Source: Antedon mediterranea (lineage: Eukaryota; Echinodermata; Crinoidea; Comatulida; Antedonidae). Taken from it: DNA of 64,000 nt. Positions 35,422 to 50,252 of this stretch are shown piece by piece. The position numbers were made by a program, and so were the translations under genes. Where the stretch lies: assembly GCF_964355755.1 (NCBI RefSeq), contig NC_092678.1, positions 10,762,922 to 10,826,921 on the forward strand. The letters are read 5' to 3'. The notes below the pieces were generated by a model, which saw nothing but the letters and a program-made list of their open reading frames with translations, was not told where the DNA came from and searched no databases. Positions within the stretch are counted from its first letter, which is position 1, and each line of letters starts with the position of its first letter.

Positions 35422-38400
35422 GTTTTGTGTGAAAAAGTTTTGTCGAAATGCTCAAAATGGTCTAAAACGTTTTTAAATACGATATTAAGCTGTTTTGTGC
35501 ACTTTGATGATTTGTGTGAAAAGTTTTAACGAAATGCTCAAAATAGTCTATAACGGTTTCTAATGTGATTTTAAGCACTTTGATGTTTTTGTGTAATCAA
35601 GTTTTTTTGGAAATCACAAAATGGTCTAAAACGTCTCCAAATGCGATTTGAAGCTTTTCTAAGCACTTTGGTGTTTTTATGTTAACAAGTTTTTTCGAAA
35701 ATCACAAAATGGTCTAAAACGTCTCAAAATGCGATTTGAAGGTATTCTGAGCACTTTGGTGTTTTTGTGTGAAAAGTTTTAACGAAATGCTCAAAATGGT
35801 CTAAAACGGTTTCTAATGTGATTTTAACCACTTTGATGTTTTTGTGTAACCAAGTTTTTTCGAAAATCACAAAATGGTCTAAAACGTCTCCAAATGCGAT
35901 TTGAAGCTATTCTGTACACTTTGATGTTTTGTGTGAAAAAAGTTTTGTCGAAATGCTCAAAATGGTCTAAAACGTTTTTAAAACGATATTAAGCTATTTT
36001 ATGCTCTTTGATGTTTTTGTGTAACCAAGTTTTTTCGAAAATCACAAAATTGTCTAAAACGTCTCCGAATGCGATTTGAAGCTCTTCTGTACACTTTGAT
36101 GTTTTGTGTGAAAAAGTTTTCTCGAAATGCTAAAAATGGTATAAAAACGTTTTCCAATACCATATTAAGCTATTTTGTGCAATTTGATGTTTTTGTGTAA
36201 CCAAGTTTTTTCGAAAATCACAAAATTGTCTAAAACGTCTCCGAATGCGATTTGAAGCTCTTCTGTACACTTTGATGTTTTGTGTGAAAAAGTTTTCTCG
36301 AAATGCTAAAAATGGTCTAAAACGTTTTCCAATACCATATTAAGCTATTTTGTGCAATTTGATGTTTTTGTGTAACAAAGTTTTTTCGAAAATCACAAAA
36401 TGGTCTAAAACGTCTCCAAATGCGATTTGAAGATATTCTGAGCACTTTGGTGTTTTTATGTTAAAAAGTTTTTTGGAAAATCACAAAATGGTCTAAAACG
36501 ACTCCAAATGCGATTTGAAGCTATCCTGTACACTTTGATGTTTTGTGTGAAAAAGTTTTGTCGAAATGCTCAAAATGATCTAAAACGTTTTTAAAACGAT
36601 ATTAAGCTATTTTGTGCTCTTTGATGTTTTTGTGTATCCAAGTTTCATCGAAATGAACAAAATGGTCTAAAACGTCTCCAAATGCGATTTGAAGGTATTC
36701 TGAGCACTTTGGTGTTTTTGTGTGAAAAGTTTTAACGAAATGCTCAAAATGGTCTAAAACGGTTTCTAATGTGATTTTAACAACTTTGATGTTTTTGTGT
36801 AACCAAGTTCTTTTCGAAAATCACAAAATGGTCTAAAACGTCTCCAAATGCGATTTGAAGCTTTTCTAAGCACTTTGGTGTTTTTATGTTAAAAAGTTTT
36901 TTCGAAAATCACAAAATGGTCTAAAACGTCTCCAAATGCGATTTGAAGCTCTTCTGTACACTTTGATGTTTTGTGTGAAAAAGTTTTGTCGAAATGCTCA
37001 AAATGGTCTAAAACGTTTTTAAATACGATATTAAGCTGTTTTGTGCACTTTGATGATTTGTGTGAAAAGTTTTAACGAAATGTTCAAAATAGTCTAAAAC
37101 GGTTTCTAATGTGATTTTAAGCACTTTGATGTTTTTGTGTAACCAAGTTTTTTCGGAAATCACAAAATGGTCTAAAACGTCTCAAAATGCGATTTGAAGC
37201 TTTTCTAAGCACTTTGGTGTTTTTATGTTAACAAGTTTTTTCGAAAATCACAAAATGGTCTAAAACGTCTCAAAATGCGATTGAAGGTATTCTGAGCACT
37301 TTGGTGTTTTTGTGTGAAAAGTTTTAACGAAATGCTCAAAATGGTCTAAAACGGTTCTAATGTGATTTTAAGCACTTTGATGTTTTTGTATAACCAAGTT
37401 TCATCGAAATGCTCAAAATGATGTAAAACGTTTTAAAAACGATATTAAGCTATTTTGTGCTCTTTGATGTTTTTGTGTAACCAAGTTTTTTCGAAAATCA
37501 CAAAATGGTCTAAAACGTCTCCAAATGCGATTTGAAGCTTTTCTAAGCACTTTGGTGTTTTTATGTTAACAAGTTTTTTCGAAAATCACAAAATGGTCTA
37601 AAACGTCTCAAAATGCGATTTGAAGGTATTCTGAGCACTTTGGTGTTTTTGTGTGAAAAGTTTTAACGAAATGCTCAAAATGGTCTAAAATGGTTTCTAA
37701 TGTGATTTTAACCACTTTGATGTTTTTGTGTAACCAAGTTCTTTTCGAAAATCACAAAATGGTCTAAAACGTCTCCAAATGCGATTTGAAGCTTTTCTAA
37801 GCACTTTGGTGTTTTTATGTTAACAAGTTTTTTCGAAAATCACAAAATGGTCTAAAACGTCTCAAAATGCGATTTGAAGGTATTCTGAGCACTTTGGTGT
37901 TTTTGTGTGAAAAGTTTTAACGAAATGCTCAAAATGGTCTAAAACGGTTTCTAATGTGATTTTAACCACTTTGATGTTTTTGTGTAACCAAGTTTTTTCG
38001 AAAATCACAAAATGGTCTAAAACGTCTCCAAATGCGATTTGAAGCTTTTCTAAGCACTTTGGTGTTTTTATGTTAACAAGTTTTTTCGAAAATCACAAAA
38101 TGGTCTAAAACGTCTCCAAATGCGATTTGAAGATATTCTGAGCACTTTGGTGTTTTTCTGTTAAAAAGTATTTTCGAAAATCACAAAATGGTCTAAAACG
38201 TCTCCAAATGCAATTTGAAGCTATTCTGTACACTTTGATGTTTTGTGTGAAAAAGTTTTGTCAAAATGCTCAAAATGGTCTAAAACGTTTTTAAAACGAT
38301 ATTAAGCTATTTTGTGCTCTTTGATGTTTTTGTATAACCAAGTTTTTTCGAAAATCACAAAATGGTCTAAAACGTCTCCAAATGCGATTTGAAGCTTTTC

Positions 38401-38612
38401 TAAACACTTTGGTGTTTTTATGTTAACAAGTTTTTTCGAAAATCACAAAATGGTCTAAAACGTCTCCAAATCCGATTTGAAGCTATTCTGTACACTTTGA
38501 TGTTTTGTGTGAAAAAGTTTTGTCGAAATGCTCAAAATGGTCTAAAACGTTTTTAAAACGATATTAAGCTATTTTGTGCTCTTTGATGTTTTTGTGTAAC
38601 CAAGTTTCATCG
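35422..38612 (+). repeat. Partial copy of the 4,458-bp higher-order unit
   Basis: This aligns with 41337-44527 at an offset of 5,915 bp, including tatccaag (36635 against 42550), the ggtataaaaacg variant and the gcgattgaagg deletion. It departs at about 38612, where cgaaaagaac replaces cgatatgaac and a different monomer order begins. It opens with a hybrid monomer that starts as class a (gcttttctaagcac) and switches to class b (gttttgtgtgaaaaag). Confidence 0.82.
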
Positions 38613-41336
38613 AAAAGAACAAAATGGTCTAAAACGTCTCCAAATGCGATTTGAAGATATTCTGAGCACTTTGGTGTTTTTATGTTAACAAGTTTTTTCG
38701 AAAATCACAAAATGGTCTAAAACGTCTCCAAATGCGATTTGAAGATATTCTGAGCACTTTGCTGTTTTTATGTTAAGTTTTTTCGAAAATCACAAAATGG
38801 TCTAAAACGTCTCAAAATGCTATTTGAAGGTATTCTGAGCACTTTGGTGTTTTTGTGTGAAAAGTTTTAACGAAATGCTCAAAATGGTCTAAAACGGTTC
38901 TAATGTGATTTTAAGCACTTTGAGGTTTTTGTATAACCAAGTTTCATCGAAATGCTCAAAATGGTCTAAAACGTTTTTAAAACGATATTAAGCTATTTTG
39001 TGCTCTTTGATGTTTTTGTGTAACGAAGTTTCATCGAAATGAACAAAATGGTCTAAAACGTCTCCAAATGCGATTTGAAGCTTTTCCAAGCACTTTGCTG
39101 TTTTTATGTTAACAAGTTTTTTCGAAAATCACAAAATGGCCTAAAACGTCTCAAAATGCGATTTCAAGGTATTCTGAGCACTTTGGTGTTTTTGTGTGAA
39201 AGGTTTTAACGAAATGCTCAAAATGGTCTAAAACGGTTTCTAATGTGATTTTAAGCACTTTGATGTTTTTGTATAACCAAGTTTCATCGAAATGCACAAA
39301 ATGGTCTAAAACGTCTCCAAATGCGATTTGAAGCTTTTCTAAGCACTTTGCTGTTTTTATGTTAACAAGTTTTTTCGAAAATCACAAAATGGTCTAAAAC
39401 GTCTCCAAATGCGATTTGAAGATATTCTGAGCACTTTGGTGTTTTTATGTTAAAAAGTTTTTTCGAAAATCACAAAATGGTCTAAAACGTCTCCAAATGC
39501 GATTTGAAGATATTCTGAGCACTTTGGTGTTTTTATGTTAAAAAGTTTTTTCGAAAATCACAAAATGGTCTAAAACGTCTCCAAATGCGATTTGAAGCTA
39601 TTCTGTACACTTTGATGTTTTGTGTGAAAAAGTTTTGTCGAAATGCTCAAAATGGTCTAAAACGTTTTTAAAACGATATTAAGCTATTTTGTCCTCTTTG
39701 ATGTTTTTATGTAACCAAGTTTCATCGAAATGAACAAAATGGTCTAAAACGTCTCCAAATGCGATTTGAAGCTTTTCCAAGCACTTTGCTGTTTTTATGT
39801 TAACAAGTTTTTTCGAAAATCACAAAATGGTCTAAAACGTCTCAAAATGCGATTTGAAGGTATTCTGAGCACTTTGGTGTTTTTGTGTGAAAAGTTTTAA
39901 CGAAATGCTCAAAATGGTCTAAAACGGTTTCTAATGTGATTTTAAGCACTTTGATGTTTTTGTATAACCAAGTTTCATCGAAATGCACAAAATGGTCTAA
40001 AACGTCTCCAAATGCGATTTTAAGCTTTTCTAAGCACTTTGGTGTTTTTATGTTAACAAGGTTTTTCGAAAATCACCAAATGGTCTAAAACGTCTCCAAA
40101 TGCGATTTGAAGATATTCTGAGCACTTTGGTGTTTTTATGTTAACAAGTTTTTTCGAAAATCACAAAATGGTCTAAAACGTCTCAAAATACGATATTAAG
40201 CTGTTTTGTGCACTTTGATGATTTGTGTGAAAAGTTTTAACGAAATGCTCAAAATGGTCTAAAACGGTTTCTAATGTGATTTTAAGCACTTTGATGTTTT
40301 TATGTAGCCAAGTTTTTTCGAAAATCACAAAATGGTCAAAAACGTCTCCAAATGCGATTTGAAGCTTTTCTAAGCACTTTGGTTTTTTTATGTTAACAAG
40401 TTTTTTCGAAAATCACAAAATGGTCTAAAACGTCTTCAAATGCGATTTGAAGATATTCTGAGCACTTTGGTGTTTTTCTGTTAAAAAGTATTTTCGAAAA
40501 TCACAAAATGGTCTAAAACGTCTCCAAATGCGATTTGAAGCTATTCTGTACACTTTGATGTTTTGTGTGAAAAAGTTTTGTGAAAATGCTCAAAATGGTC
40601 TAAAACGTTTTTAAAACGATATTAAGCTATTTTGTGCTCTTTGATGTGTTTGTATAACCAAGTTTTTTCGAAAATCACAAAATGGTCTAAAACGTCTCCA
40701 AATGCGATTTGAAGCTTTTCCAAGCACTTTGCTGTTTTTATGTTAACAATTTTTTTCGAAAATCATAAAATGGTCTAAAACGTCTCCAAATGCGATTTGA
40801 AGCTATTCTGTACACTTTGATGTTTTGTGTGAAAAGTTTTGTCGAAATGCTCAAAATGGTCTAAAACGTTTTTAAAACGATATTAAGCTATTTTGTGCTC
40901 TTTGATGTTTTTGTGTAACCAAGTTTCATCGAAATGAACAAAATGGTCTAAAACGTCTCCAAATGCGATTTGAAGCTTTTCTAAGCACTTTGGTGTTTTT
41001 ATGTTAACAAGTTTTTTCGAAAATCACAAAATGGTCTAAAACGTCTCCAAATGCGATTTGAAGCTTTTCTAAGCACTTTGGTGTTTTTATGTTAACAAGT
41101 TTTTTCGAAAATCACAAAATGGTCTAAAACGTCTCAAAATGCGATTTGAAGGTATTCTGAGCACTTTGGTGTTTTTGTGTGAAAAGTTTTAACGAAATGC
41201 TCAAAATGGTCTAAAACGGTTTCTAATGTGATTTTAACCACTTTGATGTTTTTGTGTAACCAAGTTCTTTTCGAAAATCACAAAATGGTCTAAAACGTCT
41301 CCAAATGCGATTTGAAGCTCTTCTGTACACTTTGAT

Positions 41337-44300
41337 GTTTTGTGTGAAAAAGTTTTGTCGAAATGCTCAAAATGGTCTAAAACGTTTTTAAATACGATAT
41401 TAAGCTGTTTTGTGCACTTTGATGATTTGTGTGAAAAGTTTTAACGAAATGCTCAAAATAGTCTATAACGGTTTCTAATGTGATTTTAAGCACTTTGATG
41501 TTTTTGTGTAATCAAGTTTTTTTGGAAATCACAAAATGGTCTAAAACGTCTCCAAATGCGATTTGAAGCTTTTCTAAGCACTTTGGTGTTTTTATGTTAA
41601 CAAGTTTTTTCGAAAATCACAAAATGGTCTAAAACGTCTCAAAATGCGATTTGAAGGTATTCTGAGCACTTTGGTGTTTTTGTGTGAAAAGTTTTAACGA
41701 AATGCTCAAAATGGTCTAAAACGGTTTCTAATGTGATTTTAACCACTTTGATGTTTTTGTGTAACCAAGTTTTTTCGAAAATCACAAAATGGTCTAAAAC
41801 GTCTCCAAATGCGATTTGAAGCTATTCTGTACACTTTGATGTTTTGTGTGAAAAAAGTTTTGTCGAAATGCTCAAAATGGTCTAAAACGTTTTTAAAACG
41901 ATATTAAGCTATTTTATGCTCTTTGATGTTTTTGTGTAACCAAGTTTTTTCGAAAATCACAAAATTGTCTAAAACGTCTCCGAATGCGATTTGAAGCTCT
42001 TCTGTACACTTTGATGTTTTGTGTGAAAAAGTTTTCTCGAAATGCTAAAAATGGTATAAAAACGTTTTCCAATACCATATTAAGCTATTTTGTGCAATTT
42101 GATGTTTTTGTGTAACCAAGTTTTTTCGAAAATCACAAAATTGTCTAAAACGTCTCCGAATGCGATTTGAAGCTCTTCTGTACACTTTGATGTTTTGTGT
42201 GAAAAAGTTTTCTCGAAATGCTAAAAATGGTCTAAAACGTTTTCCAATACCATATTAAGCTATTTTGTGCAATTTGATGTTTTTGTGTAACAAAGTTTTT
42301 TCGAAAATCACAAAATGGTCTAAAACGTCTCCAAATGCGATTTGAAGATATTCTGAGCACTTTGGTGTTTTTATGTTAAAAAGTTTTTTGGAAAATCACA
42401 AAATGGTCTAAAACGACTCCAAATGCGATTTGAAGCTATCCTGTACACTTTGATGTTTTGTGTGAAAAAGTTTTGTCGAAATGCTCAAAATGATCTAAAA
42501 CGTTTTTAAAACGATATTAAGCTATTTTGTGCTCTTTGATGTTTTTGTGTATCCAAGTTTCATCGAAATGAACAAAATGGTCTAAAACGTCTCCAAATGC
42601 GATTTGAAGGTATTCTGAGCACTTTGGTGTTTTTGTGTGAAAAGTTTTAACGAAATGCTCAAAATGGTCTAAAACGGTTTCTAATGTGATTTTAACAACT
42701 TTGATGTTTTTGTGTAACCAAGTTCTTTTCGAAAATCACAAAATGGTCTAAAACGTCTCCAAATGCGATTTGAAGCTTTTCTAAGCACTTTGGTGTTTTT
42801 ATGTTAAAAAGTTTTTTCGAAAATCACAAAATGGTCTAAAACGTCTCCAAATGCGATTTGAAGCTCTTCTGTACACTTTGATGTTTTGTGTGAAAAAGTT
42901 TTGTCGAAATGCTCAAAATGGTCTAAAACGTTTTTAAATACGATATTAAGCTGTTTTGTGCACTTTGATGATTTGTGTGAAAAGTTTTAACGAAATGTTC
43001 AAAATAGTCTAAAACGGTTTCTAATGTGATTTTAAGCACTTTGATGTTTTTGTGTAACCAAGTTTTTTCGGAAATCACAAAATGGTCTAAAACGTCTCAA
43101 AATGCGATTTGAAGCTTTTCTAAGCACTTTGGTGTTTTTATGTTAACAAGTTTTTTCGAAAATCACAAAATGGTCTAAAACGTCTCAAAATGCGATTGAA
43201 GGTATTCTGAGCACTTTGGTGTTTTTGTGTGAAAAGTTTTAACGAAATGCTCAAAATGGTCTAAAACGGTTCTAATGTGATTTTAAGCACTTTGATGTTT
43301 TTGTATAACCAAGTTTCATCGAAATGCTCAAAATGATGTAAAACGTTTTAAAAACGATATTAAGCTATTTTGTGCTCTTTGATGTTTTTGTGTAACCAAG
43401 TTTTTTCGAAAATCACAAAATGGTCTAAAACGTCTCCAAATGCGATTTGAAGCTTTTCTAAGCACTTTGGTGTTTTTATGTTAACAAGTTTTTTCGAAAA
43501 TCACAAAATGGTCTAAAACGTCTCAAAATGCGATTTGAAGGTATTCTGAGCACTTTGGTGTTTTTGTGTGAAAAGTTTTAACGAAATGCTCAAAATGGTC
43601 TAAAACGGTTTCTAATGTGATTTTAACCACTTTGATGTTTTTGTGTAACCAAGTTCTTTTCGAAAATCACAAAATGGTCTAAAACGTCTCCAAATGCGAT
43701 TTGAAGCTTTTCTAAGCACTTTGGTGTTTTTATGTTAACAAGTTTTTTCGAAAATCACAAAATGGTCTAAAACGTCTCAAAATGCGATTTGAAGGTATTC
43801 TGAGCACTTTGGTGTTTTTGTGTGAAAAGTTTTAACGAAATGCTCAAAATGGTCTAAAACGGTTTCTAATGTGATTTTAACCACTTTGATGTTTTTGTGT
43901 AACCAAGTTTTTTCGAAAATCACAAAATGGTCTAAAACGTCTCCAAATGCGATTTGAAGCTTTTCTAAGCACTTTGGTGTTTTTATGTTAACAAGTTTTT
44001 TCGAAAATCACAAAATGGTCTAAAACGTCTCCAAATGCGATTTGAAGATATTCTGAGCACTTTGGTGTTTTTCTGTTAAAAAGTATTTTCGAAAATCACA
44101 AAATGGTCTAAAACGTCTCCAAATGCAATTTGAAGCTATTCTGTACACTTTGATGTTTTGTGTGAAAAAGTTTTGTCAAAATGCTCAAAATGGTCTAAAA
44201 CGTTTTTAAAACGATATTAAGCTATTTTGTGCTCTTTGATGTTTTTGTATAACCAAGTTTTTTCGAAAATCACAAAATGGTCTAAAACGTCTCCAAATGC

Positions 44301-45794
44301 GATTTGAAGCTTTTCTAAACACTTTGGTGTTTTTATGTTAACAAGTTTTTTCGAAAATCACAAAATGGTCTAAAACGTCTCCAAATCCGATTTGAAGCTA
44401 TTCTGTACACTTTGATGTTTTGTGTGAAAAAGTTTTGTCGAAATGCTCAAAATGGTCTAAAACGTTTTTAAAACGATATTAAGCTATTTTGTGCTCTTTG
44501 ATGTTTTTGTGTAACCAAGTTTCATCGATATGAACAAAATGGTCTAAAACGTCTCAAAATGCGATTTGAAGGTATTCTGAGCACTTTGGTGTTTTTGGGT
44601 GAAAAGTTTTAACGAAATGCTCAAAATGGTCTAAAACGGTTTCTAATGTGATTTTAAGCACTTTGAAGTATTTGTAAAAACAAGTTTCATCGAAATGCAC
44701 AAAATAGTCTAAAACGTCTCCAAATGCGATTTGAAGCTTTTCTAAGCACTTTGGTGTTTTTATGTTAACAAGTTTTTTCGAAAATCACAAAATGGTCTAA
44801 AACGTCTCCAAATGCGATTTGAAGATATTCTGAGCACTTTGGTGTTTTTATGTTAAAAAGTATTTTCGAAAATCACAAAATGGTCTAAAACGTCTCCAAA
44901 TGCGATTTGAAGCTCTTCTGTACACTTTGATGTTTTGTGTGAAAAAGTTTAGTCGAAATGCTCAAAATGGTCTAAAACGTTTTTAAAACGATATTAAGCT
45001 ATTTTGTGCTCTTTGATGTTTTTGTGTAACCAAGTTTCATCGAAAATCACAAAATGGTCTAAAACGTCTCCAAATGCGATTTGAAGATATTCTGAGCACT
45101 TTGGTGTTTTTATGTTAACAAGTTTTTTCGAAAATCACAAAATGGTCTAAAACGTCTCCAAATGCGATTTGAAGATATTCTGAGCACTTTGGTGTTTTTA
45201 TGTTAAAAAGTTTTTTCGAAAATCACAAAATGGTCTAAAACGTCTCCAAATGCGATTTGAAGCTATTCTATACACTTTGATGTTTTGTGTTAAAAAGTTT
45301 TGTCGAAATGCTCAAAATGGTTTAAAACGTTTTTAAAACGATATTAAGCTATTTTGTGCTCTTTGATGTTTTTGTGTAACCAAGTTTCATCGAAATGAAC
45401 AAAATGGTCTAAAACGTCTCCAAATGCGATTTGAAGCTTTTCCAAGCACTTTGCTGTTTTTATGTTAACAAGTTTTTTCGAAAATCACAAAATTGTCTAA
45501 AACGTCTCAAAATGCGATTTGAAGGTATTCTGAGCACTTTGGTGTTTTTGTGTGAAAAGTTTTAACGAAAAGCTCAAAATGGTCTAAAACGGTTCTAATG
45601 TGATTTTAAGCACTTTGATGTTTTTGTACAACCAAGTTTCATCGAAATGCTCAAAATGGTCTAAAACGTTTTTAAAACGATATTAAGCTATTTTGTGCTC
45701 TTTGATGTTTTTGTGTAACCAAGTTTTTTCGAAAATCACAAAATGGTCTAAAACGTCTCCAAATGCGATTTGAAGCTTTTCTAAGCACTTTGGT
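41337..45794 (+). repeat. 4,458-bp higher-order unit, copy 1 of an adjacent pair
   Basis: Markers repeat exactly 4,458 bp later in 45795-50252: the gttttgtgtgaaaaag start, tatccaag (42550 and 47008), cgatatgaac and taaaaagtattttcg. The unit holds about 51 monomers. I noticed very few differences between the two copies on reading (for example cggtttc near 43615 against tggtttc near 48064), implying a recent duplication. Confidence 0.88.
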
Positions 45795-48700
45795 GTTTTG
45801 TGTGAAAAAGTTTTGTCGAAATGCTCAAAATGGTCTAAAACGTTTTTAAATACGATATTAAGCTGTTTTGTGCACTTTGATGATTTGTGTGAAAAGTTTT
45901 AACGAAATGCTCAAAATAGTCTATAACGGTTTCTAATGTGATTTTAAGCACTTTGATGTTTTTGTGTAATCAAGTTTTTTTGGAAATCACAAAATGGTCT
46001 AAAACGTCTCCAAATGCGATTTGAAGCTTTTCTAAGCACTTTGGTGTTTTTATGTTAACAAGTTTTTTCGAAAATCACAAAATGGTCTAAAACGTCTCAA
46101 AATGCGATTTGAAGGTATTCTGAGCACTTTGGTGTTTTTGTGTGAAAAGTTTTAACGAAATGCTCAAAATGGTCTAAAACGGTTTCTAATGTGATTTTAA
46201 CCACTTTGATGTTTTTGTGTAACCAAGTTTTTTCGAAAATCACAAAATGGTCTAAAACGTCTCCAAATGCGATTTGAAGCTATTCTGTACACTTTGATGT
46301 TTTGTGTGAAAAAAGTTTTGTCGAAATGCTCAAAATGGTCTAAAACGTTTTTAAAACGATATTAAGCTATTTTATGCTCTTTGATGTTTTTGTGTAACCA
46401 AGTTTTTTCGAAAATCACAAAATTGTCTAAAACGTCTCCGAATGCGATTTGAAGCTCTTCTGTACACTTTGATGTTTTGTGTGAAAAAGTTTTCTCGAAA
46501 TGCTAAAAATGGTATAAAAACGTTTTCCAATACCATATTAAGCTATTTTGTGCAATTTGATGTTTTTGTGTAACCAAGTTTTTTCGAAAATCACAAAATT
46601 GTCTAAAACGTCTCCGAATGCGATTTGAAGCTCTTCTGTACACTTTGATGTTTTGTGTGAAAAAGTTTTCTCGAAATGCTAAAAATGGTCTAAAACGTTT
46701 TCCAATACCATATTAAGCTATTTTGTGCAATTTGATGTTTTTGTGTAACAAAGTTTTTTCGAAAATCACAAAATGGTCTAAAACGTCTCCAAATGCGATT
46801 TGAAGATATTCTGAGCACTTTGGTGTTTTTATGTTAAAAAGTTTTTTGGAAAATCACAAAATGGTCTAAAACGACTCCAAATGCGATTTGAAGCTATCCT
46901 GTACACTTTGATGTTTTGTGTGAAAAAGTTTTGTCGAAATGCTCAAAATGATCTAAAACGTTTTTAAAACGATATTAAGCTATTTTGTGCTCTTTGATGT
47001 TTTTGTGTATCCAAGTTTCATCGAAATGAACAAAATGGTCTAAAACGTCTCCAAATGCGATTTGAAGGTATTCTGAGCACTTTGGTGTTTTTGTGTGAAA
47101 AGTTTTAACGAAATGCTCAAAATGGTCTAAAACGGTTTCTAATGTGATTTTAACAACTTTGATGTTTTTGTGTAACCAAGTTCTTTTCGAAAATCACAAA
47201 ATGGTCTAAAACGTCTCCAAATGCGATTTGAAGCTTTTCTAAGCACTTTGGTGTTTTTATGTTAAAAAGTTTTTTCGAAAATCACAAAATGGTCTAAAAC
47301 GTCTCCAAATGCGATTTGAAGCTCTTCTGTACACTTTGATGTTTTGTGTGAAAAAGTTTTGTCGAAATGCTCAAAATGGTCTAAAACGTTTTTAAATACG
47401 ATATTAAGCTGTTTTGTGCACTTTGATGATTTGTGTGAAAAGTTTTAACGAAATGTTCAAAATAGTCTAAAACGGTTTCTAATGTGATTTTAAGCACTTT
47501 GATGTTTTTGTGTAACCAAGTTTTTTCGGAAATCACAAAATGGTCTAAAACGTCTCAAAATGCGATTTGAAGCTTTTCTAAGCACTTTGGTGTTTTTATG
47601 TTAACAAGTTTTTTCGAAAATCACAAAATGGTCTAAAACGTCTCAAAATGCGATTGAAGGTATTCTGAGCACTTTGGTGTTTTTGTGTGAAAAGTTTTAA
47701 CGAAATGCTCAAAATGGTCTAAAACGGTTCTAATGTGATTTTAAGCACTTTGATGTTTTTGTATAACCAAGTTTCATCGAAATGCTCAAAATGATGTAAA
47801 ACGTTTTAAAAACGATATTAAGCTATTTTGTGCTCTTTGATGTTTTTGTGTAACCAAGTTTTTTCGAAAATCACAAAATGGTCTAAAACGTCTCCAAATG
47901 CGATTTGAAGCTTTTCTAAGCACTTTGGTGTTTTTATGTTAACAAGTTTTTTCGAAAATCACAAAATGGTCTAAAACGTCTCAAAATGCGATTTGAAGGT
48001 ATTCTGAGCACTTTGGTGTTTTTGTGTGAAAAGTTTTAACGAAATGCTCAAAATGGTCTAAAATGGTTTCTAATGTGATTTTAACCACTTTGATGTTTTT
48101 GTGTAACCAAGTTCTTTTCGAAAATCACAAAATGGTCTAAAACGTCTCCAAATGCGATTTGAAGCTTTTCTAAGCACTTTGGTGTTTTTATGTTAACAAG
48201 TTTTTTCGAAAATCACAAAATGGTCTAAAACGTCTCAAAATGCGATTTGAAGGTATTCTGAGCACTTTGGTGTTTTTGTGTGAAAAGTTTTAACGAAATG
48301 CTCAAAATGGTCTAAAACGGTTTCTAATGTGATTTTAACCACTTTGATGTTTTTGTGTAACCAAGTTTTTTCGAAAATCACAAAATGGTCTAAAACGTCT
48401 CCAAATGCGATTTGAAGCTTTTCTAAGCACTTTGGTGTTTTTATGTTAACAAGTTTTTTCGAAAATCACAAAATGGTCTAAAACGTCTCCAAATGCGATT
48501 TGAAGATATTCTGAGCACTTTGGTGTTTTTCTGTTAAAAAGTATTTTCGAAAATCACAAAATGGTCTAAAACGTCTCCAAATGCAATTTGAAGCTATTCT
48601 GTACACTTTGATGTTTTGTGTGAAAAAGTTTTGTCAAAATGCTCAAAATGGTCTAAAACGTTTTTAAAACGATATTAAGCTATTTTGTGCTCTTTGATGT

Positions 48701-50252
48701 TTTTGTATAACCAAGTTTTTTCGAAAATCACAAAATGGTCTAAAACGTCTCCAAATGCGATTTGAAGCTTTTCTAAACACTTTGGTGTTTTTATGTTAAC
48801 AAGTTTTTTCGAAAATCACAAAATGGTCTAAAACGTCTCCAAATCCGATTTGAAGCTATTCTGTACACTTTGATGTTTTGTGTGAAAAAGTTTTGTCGAA
48901 ATGCTCAAAATGGTCTAAAACGTTTTTAAAACGATATTAAGCTATTTTGTGCTCTTTGATGTTTTTGTGTAACCAAGTTTCATCGATATGAACAAAATGG
49001 TCTAAAACGTCTCAAAATGCGATTTGAAGGTATTCTGAGCACTTTGGTGTTTTTGGGTGAAAAGTTTTAACGAAATGCTCAAAATGGTCTAAAACGGTTT
49101 CTAATGTGATTTTAAGCACTTTGAAGTATTTGTAAAAACAAGTTTCATCGAAATGCACAAAATAGTCTAAAACGTCTCCAAATGCGATTTGAAGCTTTTC
49201 TAAGCACTTTGGTGTTTTTATGTTAACAAGTTTTTTCGAAAATCACAAAATGGTCTAAAACGTCTCCAAATGCGATTTGAAGATATTCTGAGCACTTTGG
49301 TGTTTTTATGTTAAAAAGTATTTTCGAAAATCACAAAATGGTCTAAAACGTCTCCAAATGCGATTTGAAGCTCTTCTGTACACTTTGATGTTTTGTGTGA
49401 AAAAGTTTAGTCGAAATGCTCAAAATGGTCTAAAACGTTTTTAAAACGATATTAAGCTATTTTGTGCTCTTTGATGTTTTTGTGTAACCAAGTTTCATCG
49501 AAAATCACAAAATGGTCTAAAACGTCTCCAAATGCGATTTGAAGATATTCTGAGCACTTTGGTGTTTTTATGTTAACAAGTTTTTTCGAAAATCACAAAA
49601 TGGTCTAAAACGTCTCCAAATGCGATTTGAAGATATTCTGAGCACTTTGGTGTTTTTATGTTAAAAAGTTTTTTCGAAAATCACAAAATGGTCTAAAACG
49701 TCTCCAAATGCGATTTGAAGCTATTCTATACACTTTGATGTTTTGTGTTAAAAAGTTTTGTCGAAATGCTCAAAATGGTTTAAAACGTTTTTAAAACGAT
49801 ATTAAGCTATTTTGTGCTCTTTGATGTTTTTGTGTAACCAAGTTTCATCGAAATGAACAAAATGGTCTAAAACGTCTCCAAATGCGATTTGAAGCTTTTC
49901 CAAGCACTTTGCTGTTTTTATGTTAACAAGTTTTTTCGAAAATCACAAAATTGTCTAAAACGTCTCAAAATGCGATTTGAAGGTATTCTGAGCACTTTGG
50001 TGTTTTTGTGTGAAAAGTTTTAACGAAAAGCTCAAAATGGTCTAAAACGGTTCTAATGTGATTTTAAGCACTTTGATGTTTTTGTACAACCAAGTTTCAT
50101 CGAAATGCTCAAAATGGTCTAAAACGTTTTTAAAACGATATTAAGCTATTTTGTGCTCTTTGATGTTTTTGTGTAACCAAGTTTTTTCGAAAATCACAAA
50201 ATGGTCTAAAACGTCTCCAAATGCGATTTGAAGCTTTTCTAAGCACTTTGGT
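45795..50252 (+). repeat. 4,458-bp higher-order unit, copy 2 of an adjacent pair
   Basis: This directly follows copy 1 with no intervening sequence. The boundary falls inside a hybrid monomer (class-a start, class-b end) like the one at 35402. At the end of this copy the corresponding monomer continues as an ordinary class a (tttttatgttaacaag). Confidence 0.88.
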
